A stretch of DNA of 64,000 nucleotides from Heliomicrobium undosum (GCF_009877425.1 NZ_WXEY01000001.1:186001-250000); one strand, 5' to 3'. Positions 1 through 8,883 are shown, numbered from the stretch's first letter. The notes: generated by a model not told the origin, from the letters alone. Made by a program: numbers and translations.

Positions 1-854
1 ACGATGGCCGACGCCATAACCGGCGAGTGTCCATGGATGGCGATATTGACCGTTTCCGGCTTCAAAGCGCCGAAGTTGGCCGCGATCCGCTGTCGCGCCG
101 GCGGACCGTAGAGGCTGTCCATGGCGATGGCGGAACCGACCACACTGCTCCAGGCGAAGGCGAGGCCGCAACGCAGCAGTTGGGTCATCAGGTTTCTCCA
201 GTCGCCGTCTGTCCCCGTTCCGGTGCGATGAAGCGCCTCAAAAACCTCATGGTAGGCGCTGATGGGCAGGATCCCCAACTCGCGCCAGCGGGCCACCCGT
301 TCCGGCGGCGCCATGGCGGCCAAGGTCTGGTGCGGGCCGGGAACGGTGCGGGACAGATCCTCCAGGAGTTGGTCGGCGACACGGCCGGCCAGCTGCTCCA
401 GCGATAACTCCGCTTCAACTTCGTCGATCCCGAAGCTCCGGGCGGCGGCGCGCACCTTTTCCACACCGGCGATGGGACGGGAAAAACGGCCCTCGGCAGC
501 CGCCTTCAGGGCCAGCATGACCTCCCGCCCGCGGGCGCCGTGAGCCGACACGCCGGCGGCCATCCAGCGCAGCAAATTGCGGGCGACGATCACATCGGCA
601 CCGGCGCCGCAGACACCGTGAGGCGACTTTTCCGTGATCCGGCAGGGGCCCATGTTGCAGTGGCGGCAGCAGGTCCCGGCCAGCCCGAAACCGCACTGGG
701 GCTTCTGGGCATCAAAACGGTCAAAAAGGGTTTCCACTCCCTGGGCCTCCAGGTGTGCCAGCATGGCCCGCACCCCCGGATCGGGGGTCTGCGCCATCAC
801 CTGTTCTTTCGTCGGAAAGCGCCGGCGATGGGCGTTTATCTCTTGCATCGTCAT
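1..854 (-). CDS. cooS: Anaerobic carbon monoxide dehydrogenase catalytic subunit, 3' end cut by the window
   Basis: The first 284 codons are present and the gene runs off the left edge. The translation contains QCGFGLAGTCCRHCNMGPC, the cysteine pattern that holds the B and D iron-sulfur clusters of Ni-CODH, followed by a CGAGADVIVARN stretch. The family interconverts CO and CO2 at a Ni-Fe-S C-cluster as a cytoplasmic homodimer; the C-cluster ligands would lie beyond the edge. The ATG at 854 follows a GGAAGGGG site; a second ATG two codons later is possible. The nickel-insertion ATPase CooC lies directly upstream on the same strand, 23 bases away, so the two are very likely one operon. Monofunctional CooS is more likely than an acetyl-CoA synthase subunit because of the cooC neighbour. 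Confidence 0.93.
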   Translation of the reverse strand, partial: MTMQEINAHRRRFPTKEQVMAQTPDPGVRAMLAHLEAQGVETLFDRFDAQKPQCGFGLAGTCCRHCNMGPCRITEKSPHGVCGAGADVIVARNLLRWMAAGVSAHGARGREVMLALKAAAEGRFSRPIAGVEKVRAAARSFGIDEVEAELSLEQLAGRVADQLLEDLSRTVPGPHQTLAAMAPPERVARWRELGILPISAYHEVFEALHRTGTGTDGDWRNLMTQLLRCGLAFAWSSVVGSAIAMDSLYGPPARQRIAANFGALKPETVNIAIHGHSPVMASAI

Positions 855-877
855 GGGTGAACCCCTTCCGCTGTTGT

Positions 878-1678
878 CTAAAGAACTGTCTGATCGGCAG
901 TCCGAACAGGGTGATCGTCGAGGAGTTTTTTGGCGAAGGCGCGCACAGCGCCGGCATAGTCCCCGGTCAGCGGCGGCAGCGTTCCCTCCAGATCGGCGCT
1001 TCGAATCGCCGTATCCTCCGGCAGCGCCGCAGCCAGCACCCAATCGCCGAGGCCGGCCTGCACCTGTGCCCATTCCTGTTCGTAGCGCTGTCCGTTCAAG
1101 ACCGGGTAAATCCGAGGGATCTTCAGTTCCTGCGCCAGTCGCCGGATGTCGAAAGCGCTCTGGATACTGCGCCGACCGGGCTCCAGCACGGCGACGACGG
1201 AGTCGATTCTCTCGACCGTCCCACGGCTCAGATGCTCCAGCCCGGCTTCACTGTCGATCAGGACGACCTCCTGCCCTGCTTGCGGGATTGCCTGCAACAG
1301 CCGCCGTAAGATGGCGTTCTCGGCGCAGTAACAGCCCTCGCCACCTCCCTTGGTCCAGCCAAGGGACAGCAACCGGTGACCGCCCCCCCAGGAGGCGCTG
1401 AATCGCTCCAGCAGATCGCTCACATCAGGGTTGATTTGAAAAAAACCCTCGTTTTGATCGGAAAGGCCTAGCCTGGCCCGGAGGAGTTCCTTCTGGCCGG
1501 CCAGCGGTGCTATCTCCTGACCCTTTCGACCATCTAGCGGCAGGGCTGACGCCAGGTTGGCGTCCGGATCGGCGTCCACAGCCAGCACACGTAAGCCCAA
1601 GGAAGCGAAATGGCGGGCCAGTGCCGCGCAAAGAGTCGTCTTCCCCACGCCGCCCTTTCCGGTGACGGCAATCTTCAT
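878..1678 (-). CDS. cooC: CODH nickel-insertion ATPase CooC
   Basis: This 266-residue protein is a MinD/SIMIBI-class ATPase. It opens with MKIAVTGKGGVGKTT, a deviant Walker A motif, followed by VDADPDAN. A GCYC motif at about residues 115-118 matches the CxC pair that binds nickel at the CooC dimer interface. CooC uses ATP to help load nickel into the CooS C-cluster. The ATG at 1678 was chosen because TAGGAGGATC lies just before it and the P-loop follows at once; an ATG 11 codons upstream lacks these features. It precedes cooS in the presumed operon. Confidence 0.93.
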   Translation of the reverse strand: MKIAVTGKGGVGKTTLCAALARHFASLGLRVLAVDADPDANLASALPLDGRKGQEIAPLAGQKELLRARLGLSDQNEGFFQINPDVSDLLERFSASWGGGHRLLSLGWTKGGGEGCYCAENAILRRLLQAIPQAGQEVVLIDSEAGLEHLSRGTVERIDSVVAVLEPGRRSIQSAFDIRRLAQELKIPRIYPVLNGQRYEQEWAQVQAGLGDWVLAAALPEDTAIRSADLEGTLPPLTGDYAGAVRAFAKKLLDDHPVRTADQTVL

Positions 1679-1734
1679 CGTTCGGATCCTCCTATCGCCT
1701 TTCGTTGCCATCTTGGTGATGGTTTATTAATTCC

Positions 1735-1756
1735 GTGTAATCAAATCGGAATACAC
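1735..1756. promoter_or_regulatory. Inverted repeat, putative operator of cooC-cooS
   Basis: The arms GTGTAATC and GAATACAC are inverted repeats matching at 7 of 8 positions, separated by six bases. That geometry is typical of CRP/FNR-family sites. It lies just downstream of the predicted start of transcription, a place where a bound protein would repress. It is not the TGTC-N6-GACA type expected for a classical CooA site, so the regulator is unknown. Confidence 0.4.
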
Positions 1757-1772
1757 TAAAAACCATACCTTC

Positions 1773-1800
1773 ATTATCTCGATATTTCCCCATTTGTCAA
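1773..1800 (-). promoter_or_regulatory. Putative sigma-A promoter of cooC-cooS
   Basis: On the minus strand TTGACA (1795-1800) is followed after 16 bases by GATAAT (1773-1778), about 95 bases ahead of cooC. The match is good at both boxes, but no start site is known. Confidence 0.55.
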
Positions 1801-1859
1801 TCGGATTTTATATAATTAATAAGAGACCCCCACAGCGGAAGAACAGCATTCAGGGGCAA

Positions 1860-1892
1860 AAGAAAAAACCTTCCGTCTTCAGGAAGGTTTTG
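1860..1892 (-). terminator. Rho-independent terminator
   Basis: A stem of nine pairs (AAACCTTCC with GGAAGGTTT) is followed on the minus strand by a T run. It lies just after the stop of the minus-strand gene ending at 1907. Confidence 0.8.
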
Positions 1893-1906
1893 ATGACTTT
1901 GTTTGG

Positions 1907-2836
1907 CTACTTTTTCAAAAACTTGGCGATGCCGTCGAGAACCAGGTTCTGCACCGTCGGCGACTTCACCAGGTTCATCACTGTGCCCATGATCCCTTTC
2001 GAGGCCGGCGCAGCGGCAGCTGCCCCCCCACCTCCGCTTCCCAGGAACATGGAGGCCAGGTTCATCATGGCGCCCAGGTCGAGGCCGCCTGCGCCGGTGC
2101 CAGCCGGCGCAGGGGCCGAGGCGGCCGCAGCCGCCGCCACATCCTGCTCTTCCAGGCGGCGCATCCGGTTATGGACCCAGGTGCCCCGCTTCGGCTTGAT
2201 GCCGAAATAGCCCATCGTCCGCACCATGGAATCGAGGGCGCCGTCGGCCTCTTTGGCCATCGATTCCATCCGGTGGACATTGGACTTGAGGCGGGCCACC
2301 TCTTTTTCGATCCGCTCCAGATCAAGCCCCTTCGACATCAGCGTGCGCAGCAGCGCCAGGGATTCACCACTGCCCCCGTCACCGCCGTCGACCAACCCGC
2401 CCCCGTCACCTGGAGCGCCGGCGTTATCTCCCGCCGCCACATTGCCACCCATAGCTGGCAAAGCCAACAGGTTGGACAGGAGGGAACCCACATCTGACGA
2501 AGATTCGCCATCAGCGCTCGTTTCGGTGTCGTTTTCGCTGATCTTGACACCGTCATCCTGAGAGGCTGACTTTTTTCTGGCGCGCTTCTTTCCGGTTCTG
2601 CCCTTTTCTCTTCCGCCCTCTCCGCCGCCGTCGCCCTTGTCCGGACGGGATTCCTCCTCCCAGGGAAGGAGAACCGACGTCTTCTTCGTTCTTTTTTTAC
2701 GTTTCTTCCGGGTCCCTGCCGGGGCTTGCGAACGTTCCTCCGCTTCCAATAAGCTCACAATATCGCCGGGCATGTTGCCCCGGCGCCGACTGCCGTTGCC
2801 GCTGGAGCGGCGCCGGGCGCCTGTGCTCCGCCTCAT
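1907..2836 (-). CDS. Hypothetical low-complexity basic/Ala-Gly-rich protein
   Basis: This 309-residue protein is not recognised. It begins with an Arg/Ser-rich segment, then a Lys/Arg-rich stretch (KKRKKRTKK, KKRARKK), an acidic Ser/Gly-rich middle, a short heptad-like helix at about residues 170-205, and Ala/Gly-rich blocks before a hydrophobic-amphipathic tail ending in AKFLKK. There is no signal peptide or clear membrane span. The ATG at 2836 follows GGAGGTGGGG; an in-frame ATG ten codons upstream lacks a ribosome site. A terminator follows the stop. The composition would suit a nucleic-acid- or surface-binding scaffold, but this is only a guess. Confidence 0.7.
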   Translation of the reverse strand: MRRSTGARRRSSGNGSRRRGNMPGDIVSLLEAEERSQAPAGTRKKRKKRTKKTSVLLPWEEESRPDKGDGGGEGGREKGRTGKKRARKKSASQDDGVKISENDTETSADGESSSDVGSLLSNLLALPAMGGNVAAGDNAGAPGDGGGLVDGGDGGSGESLALLRTLMSKGLDLERIEKEVARLKSNVHRMESMAKEADGALDSMVRTMGYFGIKPKRGTWVHNRMRRLEEQDVAAAAAASAPAPAGTGAGGLDLGAMMNLASMFLGSGGGGAAAAAPASKGIMGTVMNLVKSPTVQNLVLDGIAKFLKK

Positions 2837-2919
2837 GGCCCCACCTCCGGATCCTGTAGCGTCCAAGGATATCCACTATAGTGTACTGGAGGCGGAAAAA
2901 ATTGGTGCTAACGATCTTC

Positions 2920-4143
2920 TCAACAACGTTGTCCGCCAAGGAGCCCGTCCAAAGCCTCAACCACGTCAGCGTCCAGATGTCTCCGATGAGCCATGTCCTT
3001 CAGCATCCCCTGGATAGCCGCTGTCTCCAACCCTTTGCGGTAAGGACGGTCGGCTGCCAAGGCCTCATAGACATCGGCTACGGCGATGATGCGCGCTTCC
3101 ATCGGCAGCATCTCACCGGTGATCCCCAGAAAATAGCCGGAGCCATCGAGCCGCTCGTGATGGGACGACGCCCAGAGGGAGATCGTCTCCAAGGCCGGGA
3201 TCTGGTTTAATATACAGGCCGTATAGTAGGGGTGGTTTCGCACCAGATCAAATTCCTTAGCCGTCAAGGGGCCCGGTTTCTCCAGGATCGCCTTGGGGAT
3301 GGCAATCTTGCCAAGATCGTGAAGCAATCCGGCCAGATAGATTTGATGCTTGCGCGCTTCCGGCAAACCCATAGCGCCGGCGATCCGCCTGGACCAGTCA
3401 GCCACATTGCGGCTGTGGTCGGCCGTGAAGGGCGTCTTCACGTCGATGAAGCGCGCAAAGGCCTTGCCGAGCAGGTGCATCGTCCCCCCAGCCAGGGCGA
3501 TTGTCTCTTCGGGACGGAAGCGGTCGACGGACCGTCCCTGGGAGAAGGCAAAGAGATCGAGGCAGAAGACGCGGTCCCGCAACAGCGCCTTCAGAGCGGC
3601 CACAATGGCTGGATCAAAGACGCCGGTGTCGCGATGGAAGTAATCCTCGACCCGGGTCCGCCAGTTCCAGAAATCGCGGCGCTCTCCGCCGACCCGTTCA
3701 GCGGCCACAGCCACGGCCAGAATGCGTGACACCAACGGAATAGCCTGCCCGCTCAACGCCAAGGGACCGCTGCCGTCCCACCGCTCCCGTCGCCGGTGCA
3801 AGGCTTGGTCAGCATCCATGAGACTCGTGACGGAATCGAGATTCCCTTCCTCTTCGAAAACCTGGCAGAGGGGGCAGAGTTGGTTTTGGGAAGACACACC
3901 GATATCATGAAGCAGAGCGGCGTAGTAGAGGGCGTCCCGCTCACCCCCGCCGATGCGAAGCGCCTGGGCCACATGGTCGGCCAAGAAAGAGATCGACTGG
4001 GCGTGCCGCAAGGGCTTGCCTTCCGCCAGGTCGATGGCCAGTGAAAAACCGCCGATCAAGTCGGGCAACGCGATATGCGCCGGTGTCGGCTGTTCTAACA
4101 TCCGATGGAACGAAGTGTGGGCAAACTCCCTGTTGACGGACAT
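2920..4143 (-). CDS. Tandem HD / HD-GYP domain protein, probable c-di-GMP phosphodiesterase
   Basis: The 407 residues hold two HD-type domains. The N-terminal one has LLHDIGV at about 77-83 and looks incomplete. The C-terminal one has LLHDLGKIAIP at about 283-293, SHHERLDGSGY at about 337-347 and a VADVYEAL helix, the order seen in HD-GYP phosphodiesterases that hydrolyse cyclic di-GMP. The signature Gly-Tyr-Pro reads GYF, as in some active relatives. No membrane span is evident, so it is probably cytoplasmic. It diverges from the response regulator at 4390, and a Fur-like box lies between them, so it may respond to iron. Confidence 0.88.
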   Translation of the reverse strand: MSVNREFAHTSFHRMLEQPTPAHIALPDLIGGFSLAIDLAEGKPLRHAQSISFLADHVAQALRIGGGERDALYYAALLHDIGVSSQNQLCPLCQVFEEEGNLDSVTSLMDADQALHRRRERWDGSGPLALSGQAIPLVSRILAVAVAAERVGGERRDFWNWRTRVEDYFHRDTGVFDPAIVAALKALLRDRVFCLDLFAFSQGRSVDRFRPEETIALAGGTMHLLGKAFARFIDVKTPFTADHSRNVADWSRRIAGAMGLPEARKHQIYLAGLLHDLGKIAIPKAILEKPGPLTAKEFDLVRNHPYYTACILNQIPALETISLWASSHHERLDGSGYFLGITGEMLPMEARIIAVADVYEALAADRPYRKGLETAAIQGMLKDMAHRRHLDADVVEALDGLLGGQRC

Positions 4144-4219
4144 GCAAACCCTCCTCTATGTAACACAGCGCCTCCCTGGTTTCCCCCGAAGACGGCACCA
4201 TTTTCCTGTGAAGCCAGTC

Positions 4220-4248
4220 GTTTTCATTTTAATTGAAAACGATTTTCA
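4220..4248. promoter_or_regulatory. Fur-like box, overlapping inverted repeats
   Basis: TGAAAAC-G-ATTTTCA (4234-4248) is a perfect 7-1-7 inverted repeat, the architecture of Fur-family operators. A third half-site, GTTTTCA at 4220-4226, makes a second perfect repeat with the same TGAAAAC. It lies between the divergent genes starting at 4143 and 4390 and could control either. Its presence agrees with the iron-related genes downstream. Confidence 0.6.
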
Positions 4249-4389
4249 ACGTCAATGCAATTCCGTTTTTTCCGACAAAAGAAAAGGCGCCTCCGCGCGG
4301 CGACGCTAAGAACTTCATCAGTGATTCATATGGAGGGTTTATTATCAAAATAGATTGTAAACAGGCTATACGAGAAAGGAGATCTACTC

Positions 4390-5097
4390 ATGCTCTCCAA
4401 CGAAAACATCCGCATCCTCGCTGTGGAAGATGAAGCCGGCCTGTTGAAGCTGGTCGTCGCCTATCTGGAACAGGAGGGCTTCGCCGTCAAGGGGGCCGTC
4501 ACCGGCCGGGAGGCGCTGCAAACTTTTAAAGACTGGCAGCCTCACCTGCTGGTCCTGGACCGCATGCTCCCCGACATCAGCGGCGAAGAGGTCTGCCGCC
4601 AGATCCGCCGGGAAAGCGACATCCCCATCCTGATGCTGACGGCCAAAGCGGGCGAGGACCACCTCGTCGAAGGCCTCTCCCTCGGCGCTGACGACTATGT
4701 GACCAAGCCCTTCAGCCCCAAAGAGGTGATGGCCCGTGTGCGGGCGCTCCTGCGCCGGAGCCGCGCCGACCGCTTGCCCCAGGCGGAGGAGTTCCGCTTT
4801 GACGGTGATCGACTGGTTATCCGCGTCGCCCGGCAGGAGGTCCTCAAAGCCGGTGAACCCATCTCCCTCACCACCGCTGAGTTTCGAATCCTCGTCACCC
4901 TGGCCAGGCGCCCCGGCATCGCCTACACGCGGGCCCAACTGATCGACAAAGCCATGGGTGAAGATTTTGACGGCTATGACCGCACCATCGACGTCCACAT
5001 CAAGAACCTGCGCCAGAAGTTGGAGGACAAGCCCAAGCAGCCGCGCTACATCGTGACCGTCTTCGGAACGGGCTACAAATTCGGGGTGGAATCATGA
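4390..5097 (+). CDS. OmpR/PhoB-family response regulator
   Basis: This 235-residue regulator has an N-terminal receiver domain with the acidic pair E13/D14, the phospho-acceptor D57 (in LVLDRMLP) and K106 (in YVTKPF). A C-terminal winged helix carries TRAQLID and a final YIVTVFGTGYKF, typical of OmpR-class DNA binding. The start follows GAAAGGAG. Its stop overlaps the kinase gene by four bases (ATGA), so the two are co-translated partners. With the Fur-like box upstream and the DUF2318/FtsX genes downstream, an envelope or metal stimulus is likely, but this is inferred from context. Confidence 0.93.
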   Translation: MLSNENIRILAVEDEAGLLKLVVAYLEQEGFAVKGAVTGREALQTFKDWQPHLLVLDRMLPDISGEEVCRQIRRESDIPILMLTAKAGEDHLVEGLSLGADDYVTKPFSPKEVMARVRALLRRSRADRLPQAEEFRFDGDRLVIRVARQEVLKAGEPISLTTAEFRILVTLARRPGIAYTRAQLIDKAMGEDFDGYDRTIDVHIKNLRQKLEDKPKQPRYIVTVFGTGYKFGVES

Positions 5098-6506
5098 GAC
5101 TGCAAACCAAACTGGGCTTGGCCTTCGCCGCTGTCGCCACCGGGGCGATCATCGCCGCCGTGCTGCTCGCCAACCTCTCGGTGCGACAGAATTTTGAACA
5201 GTACGTTCACCAGCGCCACTACGCCTACTACGAGCAGATCGCCAACAACCTGATCCGCAACTATGAACAGACGAACGCCTTCTCTCCGGCGTCGCTCGAT
5301 TTTTTCGGCCGCCAGGCGCTCCAAGAGGGCTACCGGTTGCGCCTCGAATCGGATACAGGAGACCTGATCTGGGAGAGCCCGGCGCCGGTGAAACACGGCC
5401 TTTCTCCCGACGAAAGCCAGTGGGATTTTCACCGGACCGATCTCTACGCAGGAAACCGCTTTCTCGGGGCCCTCTACCTCCTCTATCCGAAAGCGGAACT
5501 GACCTTCGCCGCAGCCGAACGCACCTTTTTAGGCCAACTGTACCGCGGCTTTGCGCTGGCGGCGCTCACCGCCGGCCTGCTTGCCCTTCTCGTCAGCATG
5601 CTCATGGGCCGCTACCTCCTGATCCCGATCACGCTGATGCGCGATGTGGCCGTCCGTTTGCGCGCAGGCGATCTGACGCCGGCGATCAACCTCGACCGGC
5701 GCGACGAGATCGGCGATCTGGCCCTGGCCATGAACCACCTCACCGAATCGCTGCGTCAACAGGAGGAACTGCGCAAAAACCTGACGGCAGACGTCGCCCA
5801 TGAACTGCGCACCCCCCTCTCGACCCTGCAAGGCTACCTGGAGGCCTTCCGCGACGGCGTCTGGTCGCCGACGCCGGAACGGCTGGACGCCTGCCACCAA
5901 CAGACGATCCGGCTGAAAAACCTTGTCAGCGACCTCGAATCGCTGGCATCGGCCGAGGCCGGTTTGGCTTACAACCTGGCGCCGCTCGACTTCTCCGATC
6001 TGGTGGCCAAAGTCTGCGAGAGCATGCGACCGCGAATTGAAAACAAGGGGCTGACATTCGAACTTTCCATCGGCGAGGACATCACCGTCCAGGGCGATGC
6101 ACAGCGGCTCACACAGTTGATTGTCAACCTGGTGGAGAACGCCATCAAGTTCAACCGGCCTGCCGGACAGGTGACAGTCAACGTAAAAAAAAGCAGCCCG
6201 CCGGATACAACTGCCCCGGCGGACACTAAATCGCAATTGGAGACAAAAAAATGGGTGGTTTTACATGTTTCTGACAAAGGGACCGGAATCGCGAGCATCG
6301 ATGTCCCTTATGTATTTGAACGCTTTTTCCGGGGAGACAAATCGCGCACACGCCTGACGGGCGGTTCGGGAATCGGCCTGGCCATCGTCAAAGCCATCGC
6401 CGTCGCCCACGGTGGTTATGCATCCATAGCCGAGACATCAGAGAGGGGCACCACTGTAGAAATCGCGCTTCCTATTCTTGTGTGCAGGCCTGGTACACAG
6501 GAATGA
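5094..6506 (+). CDS. Membrane sensor histidine kinase
   Basis: The 470 residues contain a first membrane span (about 8-28), an extracytoplasmic sensor region to about residue 150, a second span (about 152-175), a HAMP linker, and the kinase core. The phospho-acceptor is H236 in VAHELRTPLSTLQGYLEAF. The N box reads LVENAIKFN, the G1 box SDKGTGI, and a GSGIGLAIV segment closes the ATP site. The layout is like BaeS/ResE-type kinases. It overlaps the response regulator gene by four bases. The stretch between the N and G1 boxes is unusually long and polar (about residues 360-390). Confidence 0.92.
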   Translation: MRLQTKLGLAFAAVATGAIIAAVLLANLSVRQNFEQYVHQRHYAYYEQIANNLIRNYEQTNAFSPASLDFFGRQALQEGYRLRLESDTGDLIWESPAPVKHGLSPDESQWDFHRTDLYAGNRFLGALYLLYPKAELTFAAAERTFLGQLYRGFALAALTAGLLALLVSMLMGRYLLIPITLMRDVAVRLRAGDLTPAINLDRRDEIGDLALAMNHLTESLRQQEELRKNLTADVAHELRTPLSTLQGYLEAFRDGVWSPTPERLDACHQQTIRLKNLVSDLESLASAEAGLAYNLAPLDFSDLVAKVCESMRPRIENKGLTFELSIGEDITVQGDAQRLTQLIVNLVENAIKFNRPAGQVTVNVKKSSPPDTTAPADTKSQLETKKWVVLHVSDKGTGIASIDVPYVFERFFRGDKSRTRLTGGSGIGLAIVKAIAVAHGGYASIAETSERGTTVEIALPILVCRPGTQE

Positions 6507-6874
6507 TTTGGAGGCTATTTCCGTCAGGACCGGTCGGTTTGCCCATACGGATCGGCATCCACAGATACCTTGAGTTCGGGTTTTTGCCCGGAAAGATTCT
6601 TCCGGACACTCACGGCAGACGGCCTTATACCACTTTAATCTTTGCGTCGTGGTTGATCTCACAGGGATCCTCAAAATTCAACTTCAGTTGCGGCGTCAGC
6701 GCCTCTTCGCCTAGTTTTTCAAACCTTTTGCGCTTATGCAAAAGAAAAAGTATAGGAAGCAAAGGTGTTGCAGCCCTTTTCATCCTTCTTCATAAAATCT
6801 TCAAATCTCGGATTTACAATCAGATTAATAGACAAGTGACAAGGAACTCCCCTCAACGGAAACAGGAGGACATC
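6507..6874 (+). other. Intergenic stretch, no supported gene
   Basis: These 368 bases separate the kinase from the DUF2318 gene. No ribosome-site-supported reading frame was found on the plus strand. A 52-codon minus-strand frame (6625-6783) is open but has no properly spaced ribosome site. The last 100 bases are AT-richer and probably hold the promoter of the DUF2318 operon, but no convincing -35/-10 pair stood out. Confidence 0.4.
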
Positions 6875-7447
6875 GTGGACAACCGTCAAGAAAAACGACA
6901 ACAATTTCAATCTGAAAAAAGCTCCGGCAAGTGGTACGCCAGCGCCATTGCCGTCACCGTTGCGGCGGCCATCGCCGCCTACGCCTTTTGGGGCGCCGCG
7001 CCGGAGAATACCGGCGGCAGCCAAACCTATAATGTGGGCGCCAAGGTCAACTATGCCGGAAAAATCGTTTCCATGGCCTATCTGCCTGCCGTAACGTCCC
7101 AAAACGGAAAGGTCGAACTCCCGCTGGCGGAAATCAAAGAAAAGGGCCTGATCCGAACGGAATTCAAAGACGGCAAGCAAAGGCTCCCGCTCATGGCCTA
7201 CGTGGCGCCCAGCGGCCGCGTCGTTTCCGCCGTCAGCGTATGCGAACCTTGTAACGGCACCTCCTTCACCATCAAAAACAACCAGGTCGCCTGCGATACC
7301 TGCGACACCCGCTGGGACCTGGAAACCTTGAAAGGCCTTGCCGGCGGCTGCCAGTCCTACCCGCCTGACCTCTTGAACTACGAGGTGAGCGGCGACAAAC
7401 TGCTGCTCAACGCCCAGGACTTGTCCAACTGGAAGCCGAGAATCTAA
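6875..7447 (+). CDS. DUF2318 iron-sulfur-type membrane-anchored protein
   Basis: The protein has 190 residues. One N-terminal membrane span (about 21-41) is followed by an extracytoplasmic domain with VCEPC at 122-126, CDTC at 140-143 and a fifth cysteine at 159. This CxxC...CxxC arrangement with the ending SYPPDLLNYEV is the DUF2318 signature. In Campylobacter the relative Cj1660 sits with the FTR1/P19 iron importer. The GTG at 6875 follows ACAGGAGGACATC. Two FtsX permeases and an ATPase follow, as in that locus. Metal or electron handling outside the membrane is likely; the exact reaction is unknown. Confidence 0.85.
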   Translation: MDNRQEKRQQFQSEKSSGKWYASAIAVTVAAAIAAYAFWGAAPENTGGSQTYNVGAKVNYAGKIVSMAYLPAVTSQNGKVELPLAEIKEKGLIRTEFKDGKQRLPLMAYVAPSGRVVSAVSVCEPCNGTSFTIKNNQVACDTCDTRWDLETLKGLAGGCQSYPPDLLNYEVSGDKLLLNAQDLSNWKPRI

Positions 7448-7535
7448 GACCCAACTGAAACTTGCGTTTCTCATCCCCTTTCTTGTTGGCAGGTTGACAC
7501 CTGCCTTTTTTACACCCAGTGAGGAGGTTATCCCA

Positions 7536-8774
7536 GTGACGCTCTGGGACGTAATCCGCAAAAATCTAAAGCGCCGTTGGGGCCGGGCGCTTTTTCTATC
7601 GCTCAGCCTCTTTCTGGTTGCTGCCGTCACGACGGCCCTTTTCACCGCCAGCCGGGCCATGCAGGTCGAGGTGGCCGACTCCTATGATCAGATCGGCGCC
7701 AACATCTCCATCGTCCCGGCTCGGGACGACCTCTCCATTACCTACGGCGGCGTCACCTTGTCGCCTGATGAAGCAGGCGCCCCCCTGCTGACCGACGATG
7801 CGCTCGGACGGATCGGCGCCATCCATAACGCCGAGAGCATCGCCCGCGTGGCGCCGAAAGTGATGGGCGTCGCTCCCGTCGACGGCAACCCCTTGACGGT
7901 CATCGGCGTCTCTTTCCACGACGAATTGAGGATGAAAAAGTGGTGGACCCTCGACGGCGATACCCCCGTCGAGGCCACCGACATCATCGTCGGCGACGCA
8001 TTGGCCCGCGAAAAGGGTTGGCAGAAGGGGCAGATTGTCCACATCGGCAATAGTTACGATGAAGCACACGCGGAGCGCGGCAAGGTTGCCAGGGAGAACG
8101 GCAACGCCGTTGTTGATCACCGCAGCGCCGGTGGTGCTTACCGCATCACCGGCATCCTGTTGCCGACCGGCGGCGAAGAGGACCGCCTCTTATTCATGGA
8201 CTGGCGACAGGCCCAGCAACGCCTGCATAGGGGCAACGAGTTGACCTTCATCGAAGTAAGCGCCCTTTGCAGTTCCTGCCCGATTGAAGAGATCACCCGG
8301 CAGATCGGTCATGCGCTGCCGGGGACGGAGGTAAAGGCCGTCAAAGAGGCCCTCGTCGCCCGCGAAGCCATCGTCGACCGCTTCACTATCTTGAGCCTAC
8401 TCGCCGTGGCCGTCACCGTGACCGGCGGGGCATTGCTTGTCTTCCTGCTCGTTGCCGCCGGCGTCCGGGAGCGGACCCGCGAGTTCGGCCTCCTGCGCGC
8501 CCTGGGCTATCGCAAAGGCCACCTCTTGCAGACCGTCCTGGCGGAAACGTCGCTCCTGGCCCTGCCTGCCGGGATCGCCGGGTACGGGGTCGGCTTGACC
8601 TTTGCCCGCTGGACCGCTCCCCTGATCGTCCAGATGGACATCCAAGTGGTGGGCAGCGCTTCTGAGGCGTTGATCGCCGCCGCCCTGACCCTCGCCGTTG
8701 GTCTGCTCGCTTCGTCACTCCCGGCCTGGCGAGGGGCCTCGAAGGACCCTGTTGAGGCGCTGCGCACACTTTAG
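7536..8774 (+). CDS. FtsX/MacB-like ABC transporter permease (first of two)
   Basis: The 412-residue protein has one N-terminal membrane span, a long extracytoplasmic domain (about 50-290) and three C-terminal spans with the motif RERTREFGLLRALGYRKGHL, typical of FtsX-fold permeases. The extracytoplasmic part contains a CSSC motif (in SALCSSCPIEE), unusual for plain MacB proteins and compatible with redox or metal handling. The GTG at 7536 follows GAGGAGGTTATCCCA and is preferred to an ATG 14 codons upstream with no ribosome site. It resembles the Cj1661/Cj1662 permeases in position and type. Confidence 0.88.
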   Translation: MTLWDVIRKNLKRRWGRALFLSLSLFLVAAVTTALFTASRAMQVEVADSYDQIGANISIVPARDDLSITYGGVTLSPDEAGAPLLTDDALGRIGAIHNAESIARVAPKVMGVAPVDGNPLTVIGVSFHDELRMKKWWTLDGDTPVEATDIIVGDALAREKGWQKGQIVHIGNSYDEAHAERGKVARENGNAVVDHRSAGGAYRITGILLPTGGEEDRLLFMDWRQAQQRLHRGNELTFIEVSALCSSCPIEEITRQIGHALPGTEVKAVKEALVAREAIVDRFTILSLLAVAVTVTGGALLVFLLVAAGVRERTREFGLLRALGYRKGHLLQTVLAETSLLALPAGIAGYGVGLTFARWTAPLIVQMDIQVVGSASEALIAAALTLAVGLLASSLPAWRGASKDPVEALRTL

Positions 8775-8883
8775 AAATCAAGGTTACATCGCGATTGTTC
8801 CAACCTTTATTAGCTAGCCTTCCGAACCTAACGGCACATTGAGATACCGTGGCATAGGGCAAACCCCTAAAGGAGGGCTCCCC

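Noticed and set aside
6625-6783. A 52-codon minus-strand frame between the sensor kinase and the DUF2318 gene
   Set aside because: AAGAAGG touches its ATG with no spacer, no second start has a site, and the product matches nothing. It may be a decayed gene end, but the support is too weak.
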